Source: Thomasclavelia ramosa DSM 1402
Lineage (GTDB): Bacteria > Bacillota_I > Bacilli_A > Erysipelotrichales > Coprobacillaceae
Length of the DNA stretch: 64,000 nucleotides
Assembly: GCF_014131695.1 (NCBI RefSeq)
Contig: NZ_CP036346.1
Span: forward strand, 2,728,001-2,792,000
Direction of reading: 5' to 3'
The notes beneath the pieces are model-generated. The model was not told the origin of the DNA and did no database searches. It saw only the letters and a program-made list of their open reading frames with translations. Both the position numbers and the translations under genes were made by a program. This document shows positions 55,000-64,000 of this stretch, one piece after another (position 1 is the stretch's first letter; the number at the start of each line of letters is the position of its first letter).

Positions 55000-55685
55000 A
55001 TATCTTTATTCGTAATTATTGTTTTAACACCCTCATCAACTAAAAAATCTTTAATATCATCACTATCTACTGTCCAAGTATTTACATCTATACCCCGACG
55101 CAAATAATCATTGATTTCCTTTTCATTTAAAAAAGTATATTTAGGATGTGCTCCATTAAAACGATATTCAAATACTTTAGCTTTATTGACTTGATAATTA
55201 TCTTCATACAAATAGCCAAGATAAATACTATCATCAAGTTCTCTAAGATTAAGCAAACTCTCTAAATGAAACGATGAAAACATTACTCGATCTAATAAGC
55301 CCTTTTCTTTGATCATCATATAAGTCATTCTTTCAATATTCGGATACTGAATCTTATCAGTTTTTATTTCAATATTTAAGATTACATCTTTACCAATACA
55401 ATAATCTAACAATTCCTCTAACAACGGAATTTTTGCCTCGATTCCATCAAAACGATAGTTAAAATTAAATTGGCACAATTGATCATAGGTATAATCTTTT
55501 ACATACCCTTTACCATTAGAAGTCCGATCAATCTTTTCATCATGAATCAAGACTAGCCTATTATCTTTCGTTAGTTGTACATCTGTTTCAACACCATCAA
55601 AATTACCATCAATTGCAGCTTTAAAAGCTAACATTGTATTTTCTGGATATTTAGAACTATATCCCCGATGACCTAATTTAATCAT
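54996..55685 (-). CDS. Glycerophosphodiester phosphodiesterase
   Basis: A 229-residue cytoplasmic enzyme (no signal peptide) that splits glycerophosphodiesters into glycerol 3-phosphate and an alcohol. The signature is complete: LGHRGYSSKYPENT, GVETDVQLTKDNRLVLIHD, ILNIEIKTD and NTWTVD. Length fits the short UgpQ-like group. It starts 10 bases after the stop of the cation exchanger, with AGGAGA as ribosome site, so the two are co-transcribed. Confidence 0.92.
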   Translation of the reverse strand: MIKLGHRGYSSKYPENTMLAFKAAIDGNFDGVETDVQLTKDNRLVLIHDEKIDRTSNGKGYVKDYTYDQLCQFNFNYRFDGIEAKIPLLEELLDYCIGKDVILNIEIKTDKIQYPNIERMTYMMIKEKGLLDRVMFSSFHLESLLNLRELDDSIYLGYLYEDNYQVNKAKVFEYRFNGAHPKYTFLNEKEINDYLRRGIDVNTWTVDSDDIKDFLVDEGVKTIITNKDI

Positions 55686-55694
55686 ATATTTCTC

Positions 55695-56645
55695 CTATAA
55701 AATGCTTACAAAATATGCCAAATAGCCAATCAGCATAATAATTGCCCCACTCTTTTTTAAATACCCATCGCTACCAATAAAAGTATATAATAGAAACAAT
55801 GCCCCAATTGCAACGATTCCATCAATAATAAAACCACTTTCAAAAGCAACTGCTTTTGGGGAAATTAAAGCTGTTGTTCCTAAAACAAACAAGATATTAA
55901 AAATATTACTTCCGACGATATTACCAATTGCCAGATCACTCTTACCTTTCCAAGCTGCTGTCATTGAAGTCACTAACTCCGGCAACGATGTTCCAAAAGC
56001 AATAATCGTCAATCCAATCAAACGTTGACTAACCCCTAATTCTTCAGCAATATATGTAGCTGCATCAATCGTTAGATTACTACCAATTACAATTGCCGCC
56101 ATTCCTAAAACAATCATGATGATTAGTCGGAGCAGCGTATCTTTTTCATCTAATTCTTCAACTTCATCCAATGGCACTTCTTCACCCTTTTTAACCAAAC
56201 GATATAAATAGTATAAAAACAGTAAAAATAATCCCCATAAAAGCACTCCATCAAATCGATCAATCGAGCTGCCAAACTTTCCTAACATTAATAAAACTAG
56301 AGTTATTACCATTACAAAAGGAATTTCATATCGATATGTATTATTATTAACCTTCAGTTTAGCGATACACCCGGTAATTCCTAGAATCAACAAAACATTC
56401 ATTATATTACTGCCAATAATATTTCCAACTGCTAAATCAACATTACCGCCTAACGCCGAAGTAATAGAAATAGCAGCTTCCGGAGCGCTTGTACCAAAAG
56501 CAACGATCGTCAAACCTATTACAATTGGGGGAATATTTAGCTTTGAAGCCAGCTTAGAAGCTCCCTCAACAAAAATATCAGCTCCTTTAATCAATAAGAC
56601 AAAACCAGCTATTAAACAAAATAATTGTAAGATCATATCTAACAA
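55695..56645 (-). CDS. CaCA-family sodium/calcium (YrbG-like) antiporter
   Basis: A 316-residue membrane protein with ten or so helices and the two alpha repeats of the family: GLTIVAFGTSAPEAAIS with GNIIGSNIMN, and GLTIIAFGTSLPELVTS with GNIVGSNIFN. It exchanges calcium or another divalent cation for sodium or protons. No ATG fits the ribosome site; the TTG at 56645, eight bases after AGGTG, is the likeliest start, with ATG 56636 as alternative. It heads a two-gene unit with the phosphodiesterase. Confidence 0.9.
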   Translation of the reverse strand: MLDMILQLFCLIAGFVLLIKGADIFVEGASKLASKLNIPPIVIGLTIVAFGTSAPEAAISITSALGGNVDLAVGNIIGSNIMNVLLILGITGCIAKLKVNNNTYRYEIPFVMVITLVLLMLGKFGSSIDRFDGVLLWGLFLLFLYYLYRLVKKGEEVPLDEVEELDEKDTLLRLIIMIVLGMAAIVIGSNLTIDAATYIAEELGVSQRLIGLTIIAFGTSLPELVTSMTAAWKGKSDLAIGNIVGSNIFNILFVLGTTALISPKAVAFESGFIIDGIVAIGALFLLYTFIGSDGYLKKSGAIIMLIGYLAYFVSIL

Positions 56646-56693
56646 GGCACTAACACCTATCTCCTTTCTCAAATCTAAAAACACTATGGTTAA

Positions 56694-56721
56694 AGTATAG
56701 CACAATCATCCCTTCTTTCAA
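56694..56721 (-). promoter_or_regulatory. Promoter of the antiporter-GDPD unit
   Basis: Minus-strand TTGAAA (56716-56721), 16-base spacer, TATACT (56694-56699). It overlaps the longer antiporter frame, which is why a downstream start is preferred. Confidence 0.65.
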
Positions 56722-56772
56722 GCGAATGTTGTAGACATCTTTAAGTATACCCGTTTAATAAAGAACTAACTG

Positions 56773-56792
56773 AAAAACAGCCCTAAGGCTGT
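56773..56792 (-). terminator. Terminator of the second HAD gene
   Basis: ACAGCC pairs with GGCTGT, 4-base loop, then TTTT on the minus strand, starting at the stop codon. Confidence 0.8.
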
Positions 56793-57583
56793 CAAATTAA
56801 TTCAAAATGTTTTAAAGCTTTAACAATGCCATCATTTTCGATTCGATCAGTTTCATAGTTAGCAACAGCCTTCGCCTCATCAACAGCATTTCCCATTGCT
56901 ACACCAATCTTAACTGTTTCCAACATCTCAATATCATTTCGTCCATCACCAAAAGCAATAGTGTCATCAATATTTCGATTAATTCGTTCTACCAGTTTTT
57001 CAATTCCAACTGCTTTTGAGACACCCTTTAAAGTTAAATCAAAAGAATAATCACTTTGATGTCTTTGGACATCAAAATATTTACTCAATGCATTAACCAT
57101 TGGCGAAATATCTTTTTTGTCATTAACAACAATCATCCCAATGTAAGTTTCTATCGTTTCTGGATCAAAATCATCAATAACTGTCTCCGGTTTCATGCCC
57201 CAATTTTTTGCAAACCACTGATGACGTTCATCATTTTGATCACGGACATAGATATAATCACTACTTTCAAAATAATAGTTAAAATCGTATTGTTCTGATA
57301 ACGCCATCGTTGCTTTAATTGCCTCACTAGGAATTATTGCTTTATATACTGGCTCACCATGATATTCTACATAAGCTCCGTTACAAGTCACATACCCACT
57401 AAAAGGATAATTCATAACCCCTTCAGTAATAAAACATTTACACCGTCCTGTAGCTAAGAAAACATCATGTCCATTTTCTTTTAATCTATCTAATGCATTT
57501 CTAGTATTTTCAGTAATTGAATAGATATCTAAATTACACTCAATCAGTGTTCCATCGATATCAAAAAATAATAATTTACTCAT
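56792..57583 (-). CDS. Cof-type HAD-superfamily phosphatase
   Basis: A 263-residue HAD hydrolase of the Cof class: LLFFDIDGTLIE (motif I), VFLATGRCK (motif II), a KAVGIEKLVERIN lysine helix and TIAFGDGRNDIEML (motif IV). It probably removes phosphate from a small metabolite such as a sugar phosphate or flavin nucleotide. The ATG at 57583 is chosen because GGAGG lies seven bases upstream; other in-frame ATGs are too close. It is only distantly similar to the HAD protein at 19.7-20.5 kb. Confidence 0.88.
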   Translation of the reverse strand: MSKLLFFDIDGTLIECNLDIYSITENTRNALDRLKENGHDVFLATGRCKCFITEGVMNYPFSGYVTCNGAYVEYHGEPVYKAIIPSEAIKATMALSEQYDFNYYFESSDYIYVRDQNDERHQWFAKNWGMKPETVIDDFDPETIETYIGMIVVNDKKDISPMVNALSKYFDVQRHQSDYSFDLTLKGVSKAVGIEKLVERINRNIDDTIAFGDGRNDIEMLETVKIGVAMGNAVDEAKAVANYETDRIENDGIVKALKHFELI

Positions 57584-57648
57584 CTTCATACCTCCGCCAC
57601 TACATTGTACCATAGTTAGATTGTTTTTTAACTTAAGAAAAGTAAATA

Positions 57649-58122
57649 TTATTGATATAATTCCCTAATCACACCACAAGCAATCATCGGCCCAGAATTT
57701 CCCGATGGCTGAGTAGTAAAATCATCAACATTTCCATGAATTATAATAGTCCGCCCAACAATTTGCTCTGGTGTAAATTTAGAAATATATACCGCCATCC
57801 AAGCTTGTCCGTCCTCAGAAAATAAAGGTGGCAGATCCCCAGTATGATATGGATGTGGACAATTTGTCGTACTATAATGTCCTCCAGCATTACCAAAAGG
57901 ATTTTCCGGTGTCCCACTACAGCTAGAACCTTCATGAATATGCAAACCATGTATCCCTAAACCACAACCGGTAGCCGGTAACCCTTGAGCCTCAACCACA
58001 ACGATCGTTCCTTCTTCAAAACTATATGCTAGCATTGTTCCCGTAACTGTTGCTCCTGTAATTAAAGCATAAGCTTTAGGACTAGTATTACATAATACCC
58101 TAATAAGATCAAAACTATTCAT
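57649..58122 (-). CDS. Cytoplasmic Cu/Zn superoxide dismutase-like protein
   Basis: A 157-residue SodC-fold protein without a signal peptide. Metal-site residues are visible: HIH in LHIHEG, His in GGHYS, the zinc-loop HPYHTGD and IIHGNVDDF. The conserved disulfide Cys positions (SSCSG and ACGVI) are present. In classical enzymes the active-site Arg lies just before ACGVI (GSRxACGVI); here that stretch reads GPMIACGVI, so Met replaces Arg and catalytic rate may be low. Similar proteins occur in anaerobic Bacillota and may serve copper or zinc binding. The start follows GGGGAGG. Confidence 0.82.
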   Translation of the reverse strand: MNSFDLIRVLCNTSPKAYALITGATVTGTMLAYSFEEGTIVVVEAQGLPATGCGLGIHGLHIHEGSSCSGTPENPFGNAGGHYSTTNCPHPYHTGDLPPLFSEDGQAWMAVYISKFTPEQIVGRTIIIHGNVDDFTTQPSGNSGPMIACGVIRELYQ

Positions 58123-58157
58123 TATATACCTCCCCTATATTCTTATGCCTAAATATA

Positions 58158-58187
58158 AAAAAAAGAAAAGGACAAACGCCCTTTTCT
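58158..58187 (-). terminator. Terminator of the NlpC/P60 gene
   Basis: AGAAAAGG pairs with CCTTTTCT on the minus strand, then a run of T; overlaps the stop codon. Confidence 0.85.
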
Positions 58188-59616
58188 ATAAATATCTTCT
58201 TGCACACACGTAATTACGATTTAAACTAGACACTTTTACAACATCTCCAGTTTGTGGTGAATGAACCATTTGTCCATTTCCAACATAAATTCCAACGTGA
58301 GTAATTCTACTTGTACTTGAACCAAAGAAGACTAAATCTCCTGGTTGTAAATCTGCACGATCAACTGCTTTACCACCTTGAGATTGAGCTTGCGCAGTTC
58401 TTGAAAGGGAAATTCCATGCTGACGATATACCCAAGATGTAAATCCTGAACAGTCAAATGAATTTGGTCCCGTGGCTCCCCATACGTATGGGCTACCTAG
58501 TTTTGTATAAGCAGTTTCTAAAATTTTACTTCCCGGTGTATAAACCTTTACATTTAAAGTTGCAACTGTTTGATTACCAGAACTATCACTTACTGTATAA
58601 GTAACAGCTTTATCTCCTGTGCTGCCAGTATCAATATTACCGATTACAACATTACCAGTCACATCACCATCTTTATTATCAATAGCTGAGACTAAATATT
58701 GTCTTGGATCAAAAGCATCACCTTTAATTACCTCAACTGCATTTGTTGACAAATTAACTTGTGGTCCACTTATATCTTTTACTGTAAAATTCAAAGTTGT
58801 TAAAACTTCATTTTTAGCTTCATCTTGCGTACTAACAGTAATTGTTTGTACTTCATTTTCTTTCTTAGTGTCTACTTCACCAGTAACAGTGTTGGTAACA
58901 GCACTTTGATCATCAGTAGCTGTTAAAAAGTTCTCTAATTTAAATTCGCTACCATAATCAATTACAATATCATTTCCTTGTGATAAAGTAACTACTGGAG
59001 CAGTCAAATCAGATACTGCAAAAGTAAACGTCTTTTCATTTACATTCCCAGAAGAATCGGTAACTGATAATTTAATATCTTGAATTCCCGCTTTAGTCGT
59101 ATCTAATTCCTGATTCGATTCAATGAATGGCGAAACATCACCATCAACATTATCTGAAGCAGTTACATAACTGGAAATATCTTGACTTCCATTGATCGGT
59201 ACTTGTACGACATACCCTGTCTCGACTCCAGCAACCTTAAATTTTGGTGCCTCATCATCAACAACATCTACTTTAATAACTTTAGATGCTGTGTTTGAAA
59301 AACTATCTGTTGCCGTGACTGATAAATCATATGTACCTAACTGATTAACATTCACGCTGCTAAGATCATTTGCAGTAACTTCGATTTCCGGACGACTATC
59401 TTGATTATCTGTAATATCAATAGCATCTAAATCTACTTTGTCACCATATGAAACCTCGATTCGATTAGAAACAATTTTTGGTGCTTCTTTATCGACCGCG
59501 GCATAACCTACTAACATAAATACTGATACCCCTAAGATTGGGATAAACATAGCTTTCCGTTTGATAATATTTTCATTAATAAAATTATTCAATTGTTTAA
59601 CACGCTGTTCTTTCAT
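58186..59616 (-). CDS. Membrane-anchored NlpC/P60 peptidoglycan hydrolase with Ig-like repeats
   Basis: A 476-residue protein: a membrane or signal helix (about 23-41), four DUF5011/HYR-type Ig-like repeats (about 45-350; recurring GTYDLSVTATDSFSN and TYTVSDSSGNQTV ends), and a C-terminal NlpC/P60 domain (about 365-476). The catalytic Cys is in NSFDCSGFTSW, the His in THVGIYVG, and the third polar residue in MVHSP. It should cleave stem peptides in the cell wall, for growth or separation. The start follows GGAAGTGAG. Confidence 0.9.
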   Translation of the reverse strand: MKEQRVKQLNNFINENIIKRKAMFIPILGVSVFMLVGYAAVDKEAPKIVSNRIEVSYGDKVDLDAIDITDNQDSRPEIEVTANDLSSVNVNQLGTYDLSVTATDSFSNTASKVIKVDVVDDEAPKFKVAGVETGYVVQVPINGSQDISSYVTASDNVDGDVSPFIESNQELDTTKAGIQDIKLSVTDSSGNVNEKTFTFAVSDLTAPVVTLSQGNDIVIDYGSEFKLENFLTATDDQSAVTNTVTGEVDTKKENEVQTITVSTQDEAKNEVLTTLNFTVKDISGPQVNLSTNAVEVIKGDAFDPRQYLVSAIDNKDGDVTGNVVIGNIDTGSTGDKAVTYTVSDSSGNQTVATLNVKVYTPGSKILETAYTKLGSPYVWGATGPNSFDCSGFTSWVYRQHGISLSRTAQAQSQGGKAVDRADLQPGDLVFFGSSTSRITHVGIYVGNGQMVHSPQTGDVVKVSSLNRNYVCARRYL

Positions 59617-59648
59617 TAACTCACTTCCTATCTAAAACGTACCATTGC

Positions 59649-59677
59649 ATAATAACATATCTGAATTAAAAATGCAA
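59649..59677 (-). promoter_or_regulatory. Promoter of the NlpC/P60 gene
   Basis: Minus-strand TTGCAT (59672-59677), 17-base spacer, TATTAT (59649-59654). The remaining gap to 59885 is AT-rich and shows nothing further. Confidence 0.65.
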
Positions 59678-59885
59678 ATTTTCTTGATTCCATCATACAA
59701 ATTCTAATTATTAAAGAAGAAGTTTAATATATGAAACCATCTAAAATCCCCATGATTCCTTAATTTTTTCAATTTTTTTGCCCCTAATCAATTAATCAAA
59801 CTCCTTTTTTTCATATTTTGAAATATTTTAAAGAACGGGATCAAACTGCTATATTATCAAACCTAATTTTCTAAATCATACACAA

Positions 59886-59911
59886 AGAGGGACAGCGTTA
59901 GCTCTCCCCCT
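59886..59911 (-). terminator. Terminator of the third GH20 gene
   Basis: AGGGGGA pairs with TCCCTCT, with an inner AGC/GCT helix and 4-base loop; the T-run is only three, so termination may be partial. Confidence 0.6.
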
Positions 59912-59925
59912 ATCTTTAATTATTT

Positions 59926-62900
59926 TTAATTAGATCTTTTTCTTTTTTTACTGAAATAAAACACAATTGATGCCAATGCTAATCCTGACGCAGAATAAAG
60001 CACATTTATATTATCTCCCGTTTCAACTTTATTGTCAATAGGTTTATCTTGACCATTTTTGTCAGGATCAGTTGGAGTTACTTCAATTTCCTTTAAATTC
60101 TTTTTAGCTTCCAACAGCCTATTCATTGCATCCCTAATTTCTTGTTCTGTAGCATCAGCTTCATTAAAGATCGATAAAGCATACTCGTAAGCCGCCTTAA
60201 ATTCAGCTTTACCATTTTCTTGGTAATTATTCAAATCAATTGTACCACAAATATTTAATAAAGCTTCTAAATCTGTTTTATCAACTGATACATCTGTTTT
60301 TAGTTCTAATTCATCAATTGCATTAGTTAATGCTGTAATTGCTGCATTTACTTCTTCTTGAGTAGCATTTTCATTACCATTGATACTAATTGCATTTACT
60401 AATGCTGTTTTTAAAACATCTACTGTTTTATCGGTATATTTTGTAGTATCGATAGATTGTGCTTCAGCAATAACTCTTTCAAGCTCTGTTTTAACCACAT
60501 CACCAATTTCAACCAGACTATCAATCGCTGTTTTTAAAGCACTCGCAGCGTCATCAATCTCTGTTGATGAAGCATCTGCTTTATCGAGAATCATTTGAGC
60601 ATTAGTTAATGCTGTTTCAAAATCATTCCATGAAGCAGTTGTATAATATTCCTTTTCATAATTAGCTGCTAAGTTGACTACTTTTCTTAATTCTGCCTTA
60701 GAGTCAATTTGACGTACAGTAAATTCCGAAGCACAAGCAAATGATTTTCCGCCATTTCCAGTACCTTCTAACGCTACAAATTTAATATATCGAGCATTCG
60801 CTGCATCAAAAGTAATTTTCTTTAACGAAGCATTGGCAGCCAATTCTCCTTCAGAAACCTTTTGATATTCATCTGCCGCATTTTCTTTAATATATAATTC
60901 ATATTTAGTAATTTGCCCATTGGTATTACCATCTTGTCGTGGTAGATAATCAAATTGATTAATAGTATGAACTTCTTTCATATCAATCTCTACAGTTGCT
61001 GGTAAAGCTTGATATGGGGAATAATTACTATGCCAGAAAGTAACCTCATTGTTATCAAATGCATAAGTAATCGGTCCTTCATTACCTGCTTGAGGATTTT
61101 CATTATCTGTAGATACAGTAAAGTTACTGCTATCTACCTTTGTATAATCAGTGTCATCACTTTGACTACCAGTAGTTGAAATCTCTAAATTATCAATAAT
61201 CCCCTTGAATGATGTTGTCTTACTTCCAATTCTTTCTAATGGTAAAGTTAACGTTGCGTATTTACCACCAGTTGCATTTTTAGCTAAAGTATCTACTAAT
61301 TCACCATTAACATACAATTCGGCCTTATTAGCATATCCCTTTATTTCTAATTTTACCCATTCGTCTTTAGGTAATTCATAATTAAATGAATAATCATAAC
61401 CGATTCTTGAGAAGCCTACTTTTCCAGTATCTTTTTGTGACATTTTAATTGAACCCTTATCTGATTCAAATAAAACTTGTTCACCAGTTGCGTCTTTATC
61501 CATTTTCACCCAGAAAGATACACTGTTATTCGGTCCCATATCTGCTAATGGTGTTTCAATATAACTTTCACCACCACTTAATTCTAGGCCTTTAGAAAAT
61601 TTTCCTGCTACAGTTGCAACATTCTTTTTATTAACGACATTATACTCGTTTCCTGATTTATCAACGATTTCACTCTTATTAAAATCATAGTTTAATACTG
61701 TATCGCTTTTGCTCGTTACAACATCACGCGGATTTGAATTTGGGGCAGTTCCTAATGAATTAACTACTTCATTTAATTCATTATATTTTAAATCTTGACC
61801 ATCGCCCCATAATTTAGATGACATTGCCGGTAAAGCTTTTTCAAAACGATCATAAATATCATATTCACTTATACCATTCGCCTTTTTATCAACCATATCA
61901 TTCCAAATTGCATATGCAGAACCTAACATTTGCTCATCTCCGGCCGGAATGATCGTTCCACCCATATTATTAGGCTGCCAGTTATTATAAATATTTTGAC
62001 TATTTAAATAATCGTTATAATAACCTGCCCCCGGCACCATATATAAAGTTCCATCAACCATATTAATTAAATCAAAACCTTGTTTATACATTTCATTGGG
62101 GTTAGCCCAACTTGTATTCCAAATGTTCATTTGCACATTTTCAGAACGAACTGGTGTAGAACCTTTGCGCATTGATAAACTTCCCCACAAACGAACATCG
62201 CGTCCTGTATCTTGAATAAATTTTAACATATCATCAGTATATTGACGGAAGTTTTCTGCGTACTTACCATCATATTCATCAGTACCTACATTAACTGTTG
62301 TATTTTGATCAAAAACCGGATCATCACCATTCATATATTCATTAAAAATTGATTGAGTAAAAGCTAAACTCTCATCATACATACTATCTAGATCCAAATG
62401 ATCCCAGTGACGTGCTACAGATTTATCTTTCATCGCTAAGTCTGGACGAACCTTCGTTAAAGCTAGAGAATGAGCTGGCGTATCAAATTCAGGAACAACC
62501 GCTACCCCCATATCCCGACATTCTTGGATAAATGTCCGGAACTGATCTTTTGTATAAAAAACATCTTTGCTAGTTAGATCAGCTTGATTTAATCCACCAT
62601 TACCACCCGCTTTTATATCTGATTCTAGTCTAAACCCAGAATAAGCATCAAAAGCATTATCACCATAATCTTCAACCCAAATATAGTTATCATTTAAATG
62701 TACTTGGAAATCATTCATTTTATAATAAGCCATATTTTTTGCAATATCTTTTAATATATCTAATGAATATGGCATTCTTCCAACATCCAGCATGAATCCC
62801 CGAACTTCATATTTAGGGTAATCACGAGTTTGCCCATTAGGGATCGTATTACTATTTTGCTTTAAAATTTGTAAAATTGATTGTGTTGCCCAGAAAGCCC

Positions 62901-64000
62901 CTGTTTTGTCGACTGCTTCAACTTTAACACTATCTCCAACAGTCATTAAATAACCTTCTTCTTTTAACCCGGTATCACTACTTCCTAATGTAAAATAGAA
63001 ATCATGCGCCCCTGGTGTATTGGCATATACTACTTCAATTTCTTTACCAGTTTGTGCTTGATAATCAGCCTTAAATGTTTTAGCTAAATATGCTAAATCA
63101 TCTTTATAAGCTGGATTGATCACAATCCGAGAATCATCGCTAATTGTAAAGCTTCCTTCTGTTCCTACCCATTCAGCTAATTCTGGAACTACTTTAGGCT
63201 TAGCATTAATGCTGACATCAGGACTATTTTTTCCTGGAATCGTGACATTATATGCACCTGTGATCTTTTCTTGATCACCTTTTTTTACTTTATAATTTAC
63301 AGATACTATTGTATCCACAATTGGCTGATGAATCGTTAAATCACGATCTAAGATTTGTTCATAATCAGCACCAATAAACTCAATTTCAAATCCCTCGGGA
63401 ACTTGGGGCAAAGCCATCTTTGTATCTCCTTTAGCTACCGCTGGAATTACTAGATTATTAATTACATCATCAATCGTTACAATCTGTTCGCTATCTACCT
63501 GTTGTTTAACTGCATATGCTTCGAATTCATATAATGATACTGTAGGCCAATTAACACTCTTACCATCTCGATCTTCCGCTAGATTTTCAAAATCTGAAAC
63601 AACAACTCTTAAATAACGAGTATTAATCGTATTGTCAAAATTAATAATATCATCAAATTCTCTAGGTGCTTTAGTAAGTGTTTTTACATCTTCCCAGCTT
63701 GTCCCATTTTTTGACGATTGAATTTTGTACTTTGTTGCATTACGGCGTTCCCATTTCAAAGTGACTGAAGCAATATCTTTAGCAGTTCCAAAATCTAAAC
63801 TAATCCATTTATCATCATCATGATTAGCCGTACTTGCCCAACGTGTTTTCATATTTTCATCAACAACGTTAGCTGGGCCAAAACTAGTTGTTTCAGAACC
63901 ACTAGCTACAGCCGTTGCCCCAACAGCTAAATTTTCATAAGATTCCTCACCTAAAACTTCAAATTCATATAGCGATACAGAAGCCCAGCCAGCTGCCTCA
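59926..64000 (-). CDS. Third wall-anchored GH20 protein, 5' part beyond the window
   Basis: An open frame that runs to the right edge; the in-frame ATG at 63852 is internal because the preceding 49 codons encode the end of one CBM32 domain (SVSLYEFEVLGEE) and the start of the next. About 1358 residues are visible: CBM32 (about 20-165), GH20 accessory domain, GH20 barrel (Asp-Glu in VNVGTDEYDGKY), LamG-like domain, another CBM32, about three FIVAR repeats, then KVETGDN, a membrane helix and KKRKRSN. It is a paralogue of the proteins at 30.1-41.5 kb with the same role in surface glycan cleavage. Its leader lies outside the window. Confidence 0.9.
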   Translation of the reverse strand, partial: EAAGWASVSLYEFEVLGEESYENLAVGATAVASGSETTSFGPANVVDENMKTRWASTANHDDDKWISLDFGTAKDIASVTLKWERRNATKYKIQSSKNGTSWEDVKTLTKAPREFDDIINFDNTINTRYLRVVVSDFENLAEDRDGKSVNWPTVSLYEFEAYAVKQQVDSEQIVTIDDVINNLVIPAVAKGDTKMALPQVPEGFEIEFIGADYEQILDRDLTIHQPIVDTIVSVNYKVKKGDQEKITGAYNVTIPGKNSPDVSINAKPKVVPELAEWVGTEGSFTISDDSRIVINPAYKDDLAYLAKTFKADYQAQTGKEIEVVYANTPGAHDFYFTLGSSDTGLKEEGYLMTVGDSVKVEAVDKTGAFWATQSILQILKQNSNTIPNGQTRDYPKYEVRGFMLDVGRMPYSLDILKDIAKNMAYYKMNDFQVHLNDNYIWVEDYGDNAFDAYSGFRLESDIKAGGNGGLNQADLTSKDVFYTKDQFRTFIQECRDMGVAVVPEFDTPAHSLALTKVRPDLAMKDKSVARHWDHLDLDSMYDESLAFTQSIFNEYMNGDDPVFDQNTTVNVGTDEYDGKYAENFRQYTDDMLKFIQDTGRDVRLWGSLSMRKGSTPVRSENVQMNIWNTSWANPNEMYKQGFDLINMVDGTLYMVPGAGYYNDYLNSQNIYNNWQPNNMGGTIIPAGDEQMLGSAYAIWNDMVDKKANGISEYDIYDRFEKALPAMSSKLWGDGQDLKYNELNEVVNSLGTAPNSNPRDVVTSKSDTVLNYDFNKSEIVDKSGNEYNVVNKKNVATVAGKFSKGLELSGGESYIETPLADMGPNNSVSFWVKMDKDATGEQVLFESDKGSIKMSQKDTGKVGFSRIGYDYSFNYELPKDEWVKLEIKGYANKAELYVNGELVDTLAKNATGGKYATLTLPLERIGSKTTSFKGIIDNLEISTTGSQSDDTDYTKVDSSNFTVSTDNENPQAGNEGPITYAFDNNEVTFWHSNYSPYQALPATVEIDMKEVHTINQFDYLPRQDGNTNGQITKYELYIKENAADEYQKVSEGELAANASLKKITFDAANARYIKFVALEGTGNGGKSFACASEFTVRQIDSKAELRKVVNLAANYEKEYYTTASWNDFETALTNAQMILDKADASSTEIDDAASALKTAIDSLVEIGDVVKTELERVIAEAQSIDTTKYTDKTVDVLKTALVNAISINGNENATQEEVNAAITALTNAIDELELKTDVSVDKTDLEALLNICGTIDLNNYQENGKAEFKAAYEYALSIFNEADATEQEIRDAMNRLLEAKKNLKEIEVTPTDPDKNGQDKPIDNKVETGDNINVLYSASGLALASIVFYFSKKRKRSN

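Noticed and set aside
57601-57613. A fifth GGNACAWTGTNYC dyad upstream of the second HAD gene
   Set aside because: GGTACAATGTAGT matches only one complete half; the last two bases do not fit and the context is unrelated.

Overview
The window is AT-rich DNA with long runs of minus-strand genes. It carries Asn T-box control, several Bacillota-type promoters and attenuators, CcpA-like and Rex-like sites, and very large cell-wall-anchored glycosidases built from CBM32, GH20, LamG and FIVAR modules. This suggests a gut Bacillota of the Erysipelotrichia type (Thomasclavelia/Clostridium ramosum-Coprobacillus neighbourhood). That placement is inference from gene content. No rRNA, tRNA, insertion sequence, prophage or CRISPR array was seen.

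Layout. 1-4.6 kb: the start of a secreted protein, an AraC regulator, queT, a glyoxalase-fold protein, a diguanylate cyclase, a DUF1905 protein and a broken RpiR-type regulator. 4.7-12.9 kb: a carbamoyl-phosphate synthetase block with one carA and two different carB genes. Both transcription units begin with the same device: promoter, short U-rich leader peptide, intrinsic terminator. 12.9-29.98 kb: DUF1003, GH25 lysozyme, a thioester/Cna-B surface protein, GH13 glucosidase, ilvA, HAD phosphatase plus a 59-residue DUF4250 gene, ybaK, T-box-controlled asnB, three c-di-GMP proteins counting the one at 2.3 kb, rhomboid protease and small housekeeping genes. 30.1-42.6 kb: two giant secreted GH20 proteins, one of them carrying an endonuclease/exonuclease/phosphatase domain, next to an RpiR regulator. 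42.7-59.6 kb: gltX, ispF, two divergent RpiR-like regulators, a surface esterase, pyrG, two tandem small RNAs, adhE, GDPD, a cation exchanger, a SodC-like protein and an NlpC/P60 hydrolase. 59.9-64 kb: a third GH20 protein, cut by the window edge.

How it fits together. Three GH20 proteins, one esterase and one Cna-B protein share a C-terminal anchor whose pentapeptide reads x-[V/A]-x-T-G followed by D or E, with no proline at the second position. The two complete GH20 genes share two control layers: paired dyad operators (GGNACAWTGTNYC), and a BglG/LicT-type RNA antiterminator overlapping an intrinsic terminator in the leader. Nucleotide synthesis is also controlled in leaders: the car genes by what looks like UTP-sensing, ribosome-coupled attenuation of the E. 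coli pyrBI kind, and pyrG by the GGG-start, CTP-sensing attenuation known from Bacillus subtilis. Just upstream of pyrG lie two tandem RNAs with C-rich loops and strong terminators that fit no family I recognise. Functions are assigned from recognised motifs and family knowledge; no database search was possible.
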